From: Brachycybe producta
Lineage: Eukaryota > Arthropoda > Diplopoda > Playtdesmida > Andrognathidae
Assembly (NCBI GenBank): GCA_036925085.1
Contig: JAUPFP010000006.1
Coordinates: 6,649,984-6,713,983 of the forward strand
Length of the DNA: 64,000 nt
Direction of reading: 5' to 3'
The position numbers were made by a program, and so were the translations under genes. This document shows positions 53,901 to 62,194 of this stretch, in pieces; the stretch's first letter is position 1, and each line of letters opens with the position of its first letter. Below the pieces are notes generated by a model. The model saw only the letters and a program-made list of their open reading frames with translations, did no database searches and was not told the origin of the DNA.

Positions 53901-55594
53901 GGAACAGACCACCCGTCCCACACAGAAGTCTAAATGAGATTTGGGACAGTAAAGGGCGGTATGTGCCCAGAAGCCAAGCACTGAAAGATGCAGAGAAGGC
54001 ATATCAGGAGTTGGTAGAGCCGGAAGCAGTCAAAACGAAGGACCGCCTCCATACTCTAAAAAGACCTGCTCCAGTAGAATGTCCTGCAGCCGCTCCTGTC
54101 ATCGAACCTAATCAGCGCAAGAAAAATAAGCTGAGCAAGCGACACAGGGAGGCAAAGAAGCGTCGAGAGGCAGGGCTCGCGGAGTCCTGCGATGCCCACC
54201 TCCCTCCAAAAAGAGTCGTCGAGAGTCTGACGCAGGGACCCGTCATCACCATTCGAAATACCCATGACGAGGACAACGATGTCCTGTATATCGACACCGA
54301 TGATGAGGAGCTCCCAGGGGCCAGGCCTGAAGAAGAGGCCAGAGGAGTTGAAACCGCTGTTCCTCCTCCTCCCAAGATATATGCTAAACTCGCGACTTCA
54401 GAACATAAAGAAATTACCGTCATGGAGGATCCAAGAGACAACTACCATGCGCAACTGAGGTTATTGGTCGACATCGCGGTCGAGTACCACCTCCGAGGGT
54501 TGGCATTGGTGGATCAGGTCTACGAAACCTTTGATGGGGAGCGTATCGTATTATACGACGGCCGCATTATGGATTGTAAGGGGACCGCCCTTCCAATCGA
54601 AATTGGCAACTCGGGCCCCACAGAAGACCTGTTGGTCCGCGGAGTTCGGCGCTGGAGGCAGCCAAGGCCTCTCGTCGAGCGAAACCGGCCCAGCAGGGGC
54701 CTGCGAACCCAATTGAGATCGGAAGTAAAAAGCTTCTTTCATCAGGCGCCGAAGAATACCGTCGTATTGAGAGATGTCCGCCCTCGTGAGTCAGGGCTAT
54801 ACCGAGATGACATCACAATGATGGAGCCAAAGACTACCGTCAGGAGCGATAAGGAAGCTCCTGGGAGTCCTAGGGCTTCCATAACGTCTCCTGTGACCAT
54901 CGAAGCTGGATCAGGAACCAAAATGAAGACGACCGACGAGCCCAAGATAGAACCAAGTCAAGCGACAGGGGCCATACCGAAGAGACCAGTAAAGGAGCGC
55001 CTGGGGTCTGTAGTAAAGACTCCAACGGACTCCATGGAGACTTCAGGCCCCAGGAACATCGCGCATCCACACCGGAGTACCAGAGGAGATGAGACCACGC
55101 TGAACAATCTCTGTGTACACTGGCAGCGAAAAAGGACGCCGAGACATCAGCTTTACTTGGGGCTCTTCGAATGGGATGAGACACCGCCAAGAAACCGTAT
55201 CCCGAAAGGTCCGAAGACCTTTCTCATCGGACTGGTTGTCTGCAGCCGGCCCACCATCCTCGTCATCGCCGTAGAGCACCGAGACATCATGGTCTTCCAT
55301 TACGAAGAAGACATCAGAATCCGGGAGGTCGAAGACGGAATCATGAAGTGGACACGCACTTTTCTACAGTGGAGTCAGCAGGCCAGCATTCGCCTGACAG
55401 GACGTCCCGTACGCTGTCCGCATTTTCATGATGATCGACCCCACCTATTATTTGACGCTGCCACTAGCTATGCGGAGGGTCGCAGGAGCTACCGACAGTG
55501 CAGAGGGTCATCGGACGCTGCCATCATCTTAGAAGGAGCCCTCCGAAGAAGTCCCGAGAGTCCTGCCAACGGATGGGCTGAAGCGGAATATTAG
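47891..55594 (+). CDS. pol: Pol polyprotein with a ~1,058-residue C-terminal extension
   Basis: The frame has no ATG near its start (a GTG at 47906 is the first candidate), so I start it at the frameshift site; residue numbers count from 47906 (2,562 aa). Residues 1-300 are a long pre-protease region with a 35-aa tandem repeat. The aspartic protease has DSG at 329-331 and LLGRDLG at 397-403. Reverse transcriptase spans ~655-835 with D729 and YLDD 791-794. RNase H has D940, E983 and D1008. The integrase zinc finger is H1153, H1160, C1190, C1193, and the core is D1222, D1282, E1318, a perfect D,D-35-E. The integrase C-terminus ends near 1504 without a chromodomain. All catalytic residues are present. 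Residues ~1505-2562 match nothing I recognise: a Cys cluster (1557-1563), an acidic stretch, three hydrophobic patches (1727-1803), a basic NLS-like stretch (2071-2090), an acidic stretch (~2120-2146) and a final ordered-looking domain (~2170-2530). Confidence 0.93.
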   Translation, partial: FKLEGVAVKRGLPPFKNGKPSGKRQNRNETAIANSQNIVDKALLGGNRGVSEATNVTKTRRNAGAPKRPCDLDTQGLPEQSSELLVGISNVATTRPKAGAPKRPCDLDTQGLPEQSSELLVGITNGKRQRNSRKNKKLRKDTGRRGEIIEEIFPEPIIWSPTKAMVVYANSLEEAKRIVEAMETGVNQDRIEGETQQNSAVPVGIEGRTQQNSAACIPGISNVAQEIPQDVTSNVIASGKAETDAKKSKKAIVNAAIGRGDDTSRIPANSEVIESVEVGNLLRSRACCRKSVEITVDSLLTSCELIEVGDTTPDESVAKITIQVDGTPVRFLADSGTGFTILSGTMAKEYGLRYGPIRNAPALGAVGGVPIKVLGQLWPTFELNGKQVTARMLIIDGKREALLGRDLGAAFDLIISMKTSKIYFANEMFYEGTRELLKKGSARSSLPWNFFKELKEEGCARNSHLDNSYAIKAREESCVKAQGRITLNPGQALNLKVAAGRIIEENEVLMIETNDSLFNRKGIVVASSVLQGNGTSQLEVQLLNTTLESVGIGDRETIGHFELLEELEEEQACKVSEEENFRDIGEAPVDFEKEIQLGPELTDDQREELTILLKEFQPIFAFSSKDLGATNLTKHKIETGDNLPVRDTLRRCGPGERIVIDETLEEMKKSGVVRPSKSPYASPIVLVKKKDGSYRFCVDYRKLNAITKADTYPLPRIDDALDSMRGACYFATLDMKSGYWQFEMEESDIEKTAFTSHRGLFEFVRMPFGLRNAPATMQRALDILLAGHKWETCLVYLDDIVVFGRTFEEFLERLRTILDLLRTANLKLHPVKCFFGFQEVKYLGHLISPDGIRPDPDKVVAIKNFPVPDNVTAIRSFLGLAGYYRKHVPGFANIAKPMSDLTGKDIPFEWSVDCENAFRTLKNMLSKSPLVAVYDPKAAIFMHTDACGYGIGAMLYQKSEDKRRKEIIGSVSRVLRDAEKNYSTTDKECLAVIYGVTKFRPYLFQKSFTIVTDHHALCYMKTAARLEGRLGRWQLLMQEYDYKIIYKEGKLHVEADCLSRYPAGVPVNWKAIPEAEDLDDSVIFNVTLQWDWKVEQKLDPEILKIREELRNQPESPLHKLFCDYDNKLFACVFHGSSVPTLVNVVPKHLIPEVMRLCHDEPDAGHEGQTKTWNRARQRFYWNNMKHDIFEYVRSCEICQLHKLGTEKPEGFLQEMPIGKPCDCWGMDFIGPLVPSVGGNKHILLAVDYATRYCVAKAVKSTTALIVMNFLAKDVKKIFGIPEKLISDRGTPFVAKNTQEFLKINKIEHETTTAYHPQSNGLAERTNKSIIQTMKKYLTPAKNQTDWATKLDEVLESYNSSVHSSTKFTPYRLMFGREPRTKVDTLVPERPVIVDNEAGNLVDVRQQAEERQEEELRTARANLKAAHDRRKKYYDQRHKKPYEYQIGQKVLVRDMRIRPGQNKKFLTKWRQGYTIVAKVSDTVYRLSYENRAGRLVEDSVNVANLRPLYETYQKDGPNVPTTGDTLESMGNSSPEESESEPVKEKEMTAFVKKKNLPSRKKRCCGHCRCQNAWIESSEDEEEIEIITKAIRKHSDRNVEIRRKMAEDDNQQRFSYLPDEDAMKFTREYGNKTNFTMETIGFVKEISEIPEETMKIDEKDVNSPMEFQMEVKNAEVIDGTIKINNNIDASDATEEDGISNEEVNRERSMTLPSRKGTRGRRDTFSELSTSLAPLWIRVLLFIFFTTDSCAHVLSTCTGTIFWHLYHILDFFTVIGHFSKRYRFYLDCFTKTSSKFSLIAKNIGSFILFVQNFNKENKEKSKDGSKEVRRSQGKHVNFGLRDPNTCPLSFSKRSTTMQSPLENLYEEVATTRQGWGHGVRGPTLQGRAHKRGRYFERQNEIRPSSIVPIEGGSKLIFDTAAVALEKEIEDGLWDHAIVPSLTKQQKKRQSEKILPGVIGAGQPNFFNAIRPGEFAPGGAEPKNWGKEGDPNDTSEWTPADWERHGRRNRPPVPHRSLNEIWDSKGRYVPRSQALKDAEKAYQELVEPEAVKTKDRLHTLKRPAPVECPAAAPVIEPNQRKKNKLSKRHREAKKRREAGLAESCDAHLPPKRVVESLTQGPVITIRNTHDEDNDVLYIDTDDEELPGARPEEEARGVETAVPPPPKIYAKLATSEHKEITVMEDPRDNYHAQLRLLVDIAVEYHLRGLALVDQVYETFDGERIVLYDGRIMDCKGTALPIEIGNSGPTEDLLVRGVRRWRQPRPLVERNRPSRGLRTQLRSEVKSFFHQAPKNTVVLRDVRPRESGLYRDDITMMEPKTTVRSDKEAPGSPRASITSPVTIEAGSGTKMKTTDEPKIEPSQATGAIPKRPVKERLGSVVKTPTDSMETSGPRNIAHPHRSTRGDETTLNNLCVHWQRKRTPRHQLYLGLFEWDETPPRNRIPKGPKTFLIGLVVCSRPTILVIAVEHRDIMVFHYEEDIRIREVEDGIMKWTRTFLQWSQQASIRLTGRPVRCPHFHDDRPHLLFDAATSYAEGRRSYRQCRGSSDAAIILEGALRRSPESPANGWAEAEY
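48048..48257 (+). repeat. 105-bp in-frame tandem duplication in the pre-protease region
   Basis: Two 35-codon units containing GAPKRPCDLDTQGLPEQSSE follow each other. They differ at few bases over most of their length, so the duplication is recent. A shorter EGxTQQNSA unit is also repeated at about 48,463-48,530. The region varies in length by whole codons and keeps the frame. Confidence 0.85.
52421..55594 (+). other. Unrecognised C-terminal extension of pol
   Basis: About 1,058 codons are fused in frame after the integrase. From the start: a Ser/Glu-rich linker; RKKRCCGHCRC; an acidic E/D-rich region; LAPLWIRVLLFIFF and two further hydrophobic patches near 1724-1803 with locally more AT-rich DNA; a charged region with EWTPADWERHGRR; RKKNKLSKRHREAKKRR; an acidic tract; VDIAVEYHLRGLALVDQVYE; and FLIGLVVCSRPTILVIAVEH. 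The extension could supply an envelope-like, targeting or accessory protein, but I recognise no family. The intact frame in a young insertion argues for function. Confidence 0.7.
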
Positions 55595-55619
55595 GTTACA
55601 GAAAGTGAACTGATTCTTC

Positions 55620-56025
55620 ACAAGTATCGTCTGTATACTTGTTCGTTCGTTTTTTTTTAGTATTTTAAGTATTGCGTTTTATACTTTTGTATTTTGTATT
55701 TTTAATGCACGTTCGCATTTATTTTTATAGACCGTTGTCTATTTATTTTTAGTAGTTTTTCAGGCAGTTGCCTGCGTTTTTATAGAAGTTTTTATATTAG
55801 GGGATTGTCCCTTTTGTAATTTGATAGGCTTTCGCCTATTTGTCAATTTTTAGAATTGCTTTTAATTCCAAGCGGGAATTTTTAAAATAGCGAGATGCTA
55901 TTAATATCACGAGTTGTGATTTTTAAATTTTATTATCCAACGGGATCATAATTTTTATCGTATAGATTTTCATACCAACGGGTATTTTTAATAGTTAACT
56001 TTTTGAGAGTACAGGGACGTACTCT
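55620..56025 (+). repeat. Hairpin train between pol and the 3' LTR
   Basis: At least twelve short perfect inverted repeats follow each other about 15-45 bases apart, with unrelated stems and T-rich spacers. Arms start at: 55620 ACAAGTAT/ATACTTGT; 55667 AAGTAT/ATACTT; 55704 AATGC/GCATT; 55727 ATAGAC/GTCTAT (loop CGTT); 55761 CAGGC/GCCTG; 55799 AGGGGA/TCCCTT (one G-T pair); 55824 ATAGGC/GCCTAT; 55864 AATTCC/GGAATT; 55886 AATAGC/GCTATT; 55906 ATCAC/GTGAT; 55935 ATCC/GGAT (loop AACG); 55972 ATACC/GGTAT (loop AACG); 56006 AGAGTAC/GTACTCT. The series continues in U3. Function unknown. Confidence 0.75.
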
Positions 56026-56035
56026 TAAACTAGTT

Positions 56036-56041
56036 GGGGGG
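56036..56041 (+). promoter_or_regulatory. Polypurine tract (G6)
   Basis: GGGGGG directly precedes the TGTAAC of the 3' LTR. It is short for a polypurine tract, but the position is exactly where the plus-strand primer is expected. Confidence 0.6.
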
Positions 56042-56890
56042 TGTAACGAATTCACCGTTTAGAATTCGTCCGTTTTTGTAGACACCCTGTAATCAAGTTG
56101 TATCGATGAAAGGTTCTCACCTCATGCTTGGGGGTGGCCGGGAGGTCATTACGACGATGACTCCCTGCCCTCCAAGATGAGAAGAATAGCCCAAAAGTAC
56201 TACATCGATGGTTAATAGGATAGATCCTAGAAGAACCATCGATGCAGAACTTTTGGACGTGAGAATCTTTACAAATTGTTAATAGGAGGATGATCGTACA
56301 TCCTTCTGTATTGTTATAATTTATACATCTTATAGATGTTTTCGTTTTCTTGTTAAGTGATAGTTCACTTCTAGGTCCGAGTGTGTCCAAGAGACTTGGA
56401 CACACCTGGAGCCTTTGTTATCATAATCAGATGTTTATATTGTATTTGGAGTATAAAGACAAGAGGTTGTAGATTGAGAGGACAGATCGGACATATCAGG
56501 CAGATCGGACAAACCGTCTTTATGCTTAAGACCGATGCGATATCTCTCAATCTACAGGACTCTCTGTTTATTGAATAAAAGAGCATTTTCAACATACGAA
56601 TTCAATGTGTGGACTCAGTCATTTTATGGGAGTGGGACTTAGAATTATAGCCGCCACGTAGCCGATGTTTCCACCGGACAACGAAGTCTCCAGCAGCCGA
56701 GTGTAAGACGACATCTCTACAATATTCTCTACCACAGGTCTCCTGAGGTACCGACCCTTGTGTCCCTGGTGGTTAAGTGTGCAACACAGGAGCCAATAGA
56801 CCGAAAGACTTAATCATCAACATCCATTCGACACTTCTAGATGGCTAGTAGAGATCTCTCTACTAACCCTACGGAAACGGGGATGTTACA
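56042..56890 (+). repeat. 3' LTR (849 bp)
   Basis: Same sequence as the 5' LTR apart from G at 56458 (T in the 5' copy). It repeats the U3 hairpins (for example arms 56193-56213/56234-56254 and 56381-56391/56395-56405), the TATA box, AATAAA (56574-56579) and the gag ATG (56841), whose frame here runs into flanking host DNA and stops. Confidence 0.95.
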
Positions 56891-56894
56891 ATTT
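56891..56894. other. Target-site duplication ATTT (right)
   Basis: Pairs with ATTT at 45406-45409. Confidence 0.8.
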
Positions 56895-58255
56895 TATAAA
56901 ATAAAATTTAAAAAAATATTTTTCAGATTTCCTATCATATAGTGAAGGTAATTAAAATGACTTAATTCACGAATCTGGCATAATTTATATTCTTAATTCA
57001 TTAATTTGCATTTCATTGCTTAATGTAAACTTTGTATTTTTCCCTATCGTAGAAATGAAACCATTCAGGAATCAGGATTCAACACCACCATACCTAAAGA
57101 AAGCCTTCTTTATGCATTTCCTCCCCTCCCCCCCACCCCAGCTTTTTTCTAAATAAAACATGATTTTATAAAAAAAACGAACACTTTTTAATTTACATTT
57201 CTAATCTGGGGGACACGTACTTAAAACTGATCAATTTTCTTTCTTTCTTGCGGGTTTTTTCCCCCGCCGTTTTTTTTTTAAATTTCTTCTTCGCCGTTTT
57301 AAAAAAAAACCACTACGTTTTTTTTATTTTTTTCCAAGCCGTTTTTTTAAAACGTTTTTTTAAAAAAAACCGAACACGTGTTTTTTTTTTCCCCACCGTT
57401 TTTTTTTTTAATTTTTTCTTTGCCGTTTTTTTTAAAACGTTTACAAGACTACTTTAAACCCACATAAAACCCAACTGAAGTAATTTCATTTTTTTTTATA
57501 AAAACCGACTTTTTTAATAATAATGATGATGATGATGATTAAAAACGTAATACTCAAAATAGGTAAGCCGCAAAAAAAAAAACCTAGAAATTTTAATTTA
57601 ATTATATCTCTAGCCACAAAATTTAAACCTATTAAAACAGTATCTGTGGTAAAATATATAAAAATCATGATTGACAAATCCAGTTTTTTTTTTCTTTCTA
57701 TACCGTTAAAGAGAGAAAAAAATATCCTAATGAATAAAATATCAAAAGTTTTAAAAAAAAGGGTTGAAAAAAAGGTCATCAATCCTTGACCGCCCTTCTC
57801 CGACATTGAACTTCTTTTTTTCTTTTCAGTGTAGATTACATATTTTTTATCACTATGTATCATCATCATCATCGCCATAATCATAATCATTTTTTTCTCT
57901 TTCAAAATGCATTAACACAAAATGAATATGTACTAAGAATGAGAGATGAAGAAAAAAATTGTAATCTATTTGTATTGTTTGCTTGCCAACAAATCCATTT
58001 AGTTTTTATGAAGAATATTATTTTTATAATAGAGAGAAAAAGGAAACGCAAATATTAACAAAAAAAACATCCTCATAAACATTCACAGGAATTTGTGTTT
58101 TTGTGTTTACCTACTATAAAAAAGTGCATATCAAATGCAAACAAAATATAACTTTTGGAATGTGTTAATTTTTTGCATAAATATCTCTCATATTTTTCAT
58201 GGTTGTCTAAAATATATAAAAAAAATGTTTTTAAAAACAAAATGGACGCCTTTTT
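56895..58255. other. AT-rich intergenic with CCGTTTTT-rich duplication
   Basis: Between 57,255 and 57,440 a T-rich block containing CCCCGCCGTTTTTTTT...CGCCGTTTT occurs twice about 115 bp apart. (GAT)n and (CAT)n runs lie near 57,526 and 57,858. No gene recognised. Confidence 0.5.
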
Positions 58256-58261
58256 CTAAAG

Positions 58262-59470
58262 TTTGAAGGCGGTTTTAAAGTTCCCGTGCAAAATCAAGAG
58301 AAACTTGAATGTGTTTTAAAAACTTGATGGATTCCTGAAATCAACTTCTGAATATTTTCATGTTGATTATCTTTCAAAACAGGGTGGCTGATTTCGTTTT
58401 TTTTTTTATTTAAATCAGATTTTTTTTCTATTTAAATCAGATTTTTTTTTATTTAAATCAGATATTTTTTTTATTTAAATCAGATTTTTTTTTTCATTTA
58501 TATGAAATATAAATTTTTTTATGACGATGTTTGCAAAAATGAGTAATAATAACATCGTTAATTGTTAAGTTGTTAGTAAAATAATTGCAAATTAATAAAA
58601 AAATGTTAAGAAACATTCAAATTTTAAAATAATAAGTTTCAAGCACTTTTAATTTAACATTCTGAACGTAAACATGAGCTTTGCAGCCTTTTTAGTTCCC
58701 AAAGCAAATCAGTGCCTCAAGAGGTAAACTGGGTTAAGTCACTTTTTTTTTTAAAAAAAACACGATTTTACATCTTCATAAGATGTAAAATTTGTGTTTT
58801 TTAAACAGCTTGTCAAGTTCTATCAGCGGTAAACAGTGGTAAGTCCACAGTTTTACACATTGGCAGCTAGATGGTGGTATACCATGTTAAGTCCTATTCC
58901 TTCAATGAAGAGAAAAACTTTCAAATGACTCCACTGTAAAATTTAGGTGACTTAAAACGGTTTACCTCTGAGGTTCTACAGTATTTGTCCCTGATTTCCA
59001 CCAGTCAATTGGAGTATACTTCATCAAGCATATCTTCCGAAAAAAATAATGCATTAATGAAAGAACTACCACCAGACTTTAATTTATAAACATAGAGAAA
59101 AATGCTGGGAACTGTTTTATTTTTATTGTGTAATTTTAATGTTTAAATAAATGTGAATTTTTTAAAAAAAAATCATTTGATTTAAATCATGATTTAAATC
59201 AATGTGATTTAAATCACTGCCACCTTGTTTCAAAATAAGCTTTTTATGCGAGTTTGAAAATGAATCCAACTTTAAGCAGACGATATTGTTTTAATTTTGA
59301 TCTTAAAAAAGTTTATTTTGAAAGATATCAACAAGAAAATACCCTTATTTGTGACTGAGCTACCGAATTCTAGTTTCTGAAACACATTCATGTTTCTCTT
59401 CATTTTGCACCTGAAAGACAGAATAATCAGAGTTTGAGAGGTGTTTAACAATTTAAACCCATCTTGATTT
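58262..59470. mobile_element. Family D element split by a hAT MITE
   Basis: The left part (TTGAAGGCGGTTTTAAAGTT to GATTATCTTTCAAAA) and the right part (TTTCAAAATAAGCTTTTTAT to GGTGTTTAACAATTTAAACC) form one family D element when 58380-59235 is removed. Confidence 0.7.
58380..59227. mobile_element. hAT MITE with ATTTAAATCA subterminal repeats
   Basis: An 848-bp element starting CAGGGTGGCTGATTT and ending AAATCACTGCCACCTTG. A perfect 8-bp duplication TTTCAAAA lies at 58372-58379 and 59228-59235. ATTTAAATCA is repeated at least four times near the left end and several times near the right end, a likely transposase-binding array. No open frame of length. Confidence 0.9.
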
Positions 59471-59479
59471 TTACAAGTT

Positions 59480-60190
59480 TACTTTCTTGGTCCAGTTGAG
59501 CCCCCTCCTCATGAGTCTTTTTTTTCCCAGATATTTAAAAATATTTTTTTTGGATTTTGGCTGTTTTTTTGAAAATAAAAACTGTAGACAATGTTTTTTT
59601 TCTTCATCTAACTGTTACTGAACTGTAAAACGGTTCAACAAAAAAATCTGGGGCCTTCAAATCTACTAACAACAAGTTGTGAGATTGTTAAATTTGATTT
59701 TTTGTATAACTTCAAAAAAAGAGTTCTATAAAAGTTCTATGCGCCAGGTCTGACTATATGCGCAAACAAAATAATACATGATTTGCAAAACTGTCAGAAG
59801 TACTAAAAGAATCTGTCAAAGTACTAAAACTAAACTCACGTTAAAATATGCAAGAAGAATTTTAGTCATTTTGGTCACGACCATACATTGAAATTGAAAG
59901 TGAACCAAATCTTGTTCACCAAAGCGTGACATAGAAAGAAAAAATATAGTGGTCCCTCAGTCCCCTAGAGCAGTGTCTTCTTATACATCATTTCCATTAT
60001 AAAAGTGAACTGCTGTTAAAAGATCGCCACAGTCACTTTTTAAGTGGAAACCAACATGGTTAAATTAAACACCTTGCAAGTTTCTTGCAGAAAACTTTAC
60101 TTAAAATTTGACAACAACAATCCCAACTACTAGGGATGTTCAAATATAAACAGGAATTTAGTTTCCTTCCGCACTTCAGTCAACTTGGGT
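59480..60190. other. AT-rich intergenic, no gene seen
   Basis: No gene, RNA or element terminus recognised. Confidence 0.5.
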
Positions 60191-60195
60191 GACCA

Positions 60196-60387
60196 ATGGG
60201 CAATGACCATGCATGCACTGACACCAATCAGTTACAAATAAATATGCCTGCGCAAGAAGTACCTAGCCATGTTGCGCAGTGTATAATTAGAAAACTTCCC
60301 ACCAAAGAAGGTGTCATTCCTTCTGAGACTTTTACAAGACTTCGAACACAGTTCGGGGACGACTGTTTGTCCCAGGCAGGAGTTTAG
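60196..60387 (+). pseudogene. Mariner-type HTH (HTH_48-like) fragment
   Basis: A 63-codon frame whose second half reads CIIRKLPTKEGVIPSETFTRL followed by a FGDDCLS motif. This resembles the N-terminal helix-turn-helix of Mos1/mariner-derived transposases (ETF-L---FGDDCLS---V--W). The frame stops where the recognition helix should continue, and no DDE domain follows. It is therefore a fragment, either of a mariner element or of a domesticated HTH gene exon. Known of the family: this domain binds transposon ends. Function here: none inferred. Confidence 0.45.
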
Positions 60388-60420
60388 AGGTGAGAGCCAA
60401 TTCGGCTCCCACCTCTTTTT
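60387..60420. repeat. Strong hairpin followed by T-run
   Basis: AGAGGTGAGAGCC and GGCTCCCACCTCT pair with one mismatch around AATTC, followed by TTTTTC. It resembles a terminator but lies in animal DNA directly after the HTH fragment. It could be a palindromic element remnant. Confidence 0.6.
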
Positions 60421-60739
60421 CACCTATAACCCAGTTATTGAGATTACTATCCGGTTTTCCGATTACTAGAGCCGATGAAAAAAAAAGAAATTGATGGCAG
60501 TGGTAGAGAAAATTATCAGAAGCAGTGGCGTGGACCCCGTACAGTTTAAAAATCGGTGCAGAAAAGCTGGTGGCGCTCGATGCAGCACAATGAACTTGCA
60601 TGCAAAAGTAGTGGCCAGTTTAGAAATTAAAAATATCGTTTTGTATTGTATTAGGCTTATATCAACAATGTCATATTGAATAATAAATCGTCCATCTCTA
60701 ACCCATGGTGCTTTCCGCATAGGCTCATTCATCGTCAGA

Positions 60740-62150
60740 AAATGTACATCATTTTAGGTCTGATGACATTTTGTTGTAGGTTTTGAGTTCGACCAACAAA
60801 AAATGATGACCAAAAACTCAAAATTTGTTTCTAAAAAAATTATAAAGAAATAACCCCTGGTTAAAATCTTCTGATTTTATGTCAGGAGCATCGTATTGCC
60901 CCACTGAATCAAATAAAATATACTGCATGTCTTTATCTCATTCCATTCTTGAGTTGTTCCACCCACAAACTCGGGGTTCCAGACATATGGACATACAGAC
61001 ATCCTTTTTTGCCCCTTTTCTTGCGTGATCCTATATACCTCCATTGCTCTAAAGAGCAATGGAGGTCAAAAACTGATATTGTTAGGTGACTCACATCCTT
61101 TAAATTTGCTACTGAAGTTCTAGCAAAAACTGCCAATAATTTGGACAAAATTGTCAAGTAGGAATATTCCAGTTTCTACTGTAACAAATTCTGGCTGTTG
61201 CTTAATAATATTCTAAAATAAACTTTTTATAGCAATTTTAAAATCAGTTTTAAGTTTTCAATTACCATAAAAAGTTTATTATACAAGATATCATCACGAA
61301 AAAACTCTTATAATAATTACCTAGTAGGCCAATTTTAGTTTCTAACAGACTATAATTTTTTTCAAATGTTGTTTCTAAAAAAATAATTTGAGATTGTTTT
61401 ATACACCTAAAAATTTACTGTCTAGCTATCTTAATTAATACAAAAAAATCCCAAGTAATTACATAAAGAAATATTAGTCTAAGTCTTCAAAGAGTAAAAA
61501 GATTTATACAGTTGCATAAATTGTTAACCACCCCTCTCTCTCTCTCTCCAAGTTCCGGATACTGGATTTTCCAAAAACCCATTTTTGTAAAACAAAAACG
61601 TCATTCACTTATCTGTGTACTTTTTTACAGGTGGTTCTTTCTGTTAACAAAATTATCCCCCACCTTTCTTTCCTTGTAAAATTTAACTTAACTGTATAAA
61701 GTATTACTCAAGATTGTCTGGAAGGTTTTTCATTTTATGATCTTACCCCCTACCCTACTCTACCCTAGCTTCACTTTTTCCCCGCATTATAAATATGTAG
61801 GATACTTTTATGACTTCATTTCTTATAAAAAAAAACATAAGATTTAATCTCGTCATTTTGGGAGGTTTTTAAACTATCTCAAATGACTGGTTTCAAATTT
61901 TGGAAGAAAAAAAAAATCGTGCTTAAAATAAGAGCCCAAAGTGTTTTCAAAAGTTTTTTAAAGGGGTTGTCAAGTGAGTGAAAAACTGGTGGACAGGAGT
62001 ACATAATTTCCCCAAAAGTTACAACAGTTATAAAGTTGTAAGTGACCAAAATCCAACCTCACTTAGCATATTTTTTTTGCTCAAACTCACTAACTACCTA
62101 TTATTAGATTTGGTATGTAAGGATTAGACTCTTTTTGTGAGCCTAGGGGT
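60740..62150. other. AT-rich intergenic, no gene seen
   Basis: A perfect short palindrome CTCCATTGCTCTAAAGAGCAATGGAG sits near 61,039-61,064. A degraded family D-like core occurs near 61,215-61,340. No gene recognised. Confidence 0.5.
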
Positions 62151-62194
62151 CGTTAGAGGTGCTCTGGGGTCCACTAACTTCAACTTATTACAGC

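Larger units (their letters stand above)
45410..56890 (+). mobile_element. Intact 11.5-kb Ty3/gypsy-type LTR retrotransposon
   Basis: The element has 849-bp LTRs, a candidate PBS, gag, a -1 frameshift site, pol with protease-RT-RNase H-integrase order, a long C-terminal extension, a hairpin-rich 3' region and a G-run polypurine tract. Integrase after RNase H is the Ty3/gypsy order. Both frames are uninterrupted, the LTRs differ at one base by my comparison, and the 4-bp duplication is perfect, so the insertion is very recent and may be active. At 11.5 kb it is about twice the usual size of the superfamily. Its base composition is much less AT-rich than the surroundings. No chromodomain is visible. 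Confidence 0.95.

Noticed and set aside
57486..57905. 139-aa minus-strand frame
   Set aside because: Composed of K/I/F/M-rich low-complexity sequence between GAT/CAT microsatellites, with no recognisable domain.
60387..60420. Intrinsic (rho-independent) terminator
   Set aside because: The genome is eukaryotic; a GC hairpin plus T-run has no such role here except by coincidence.
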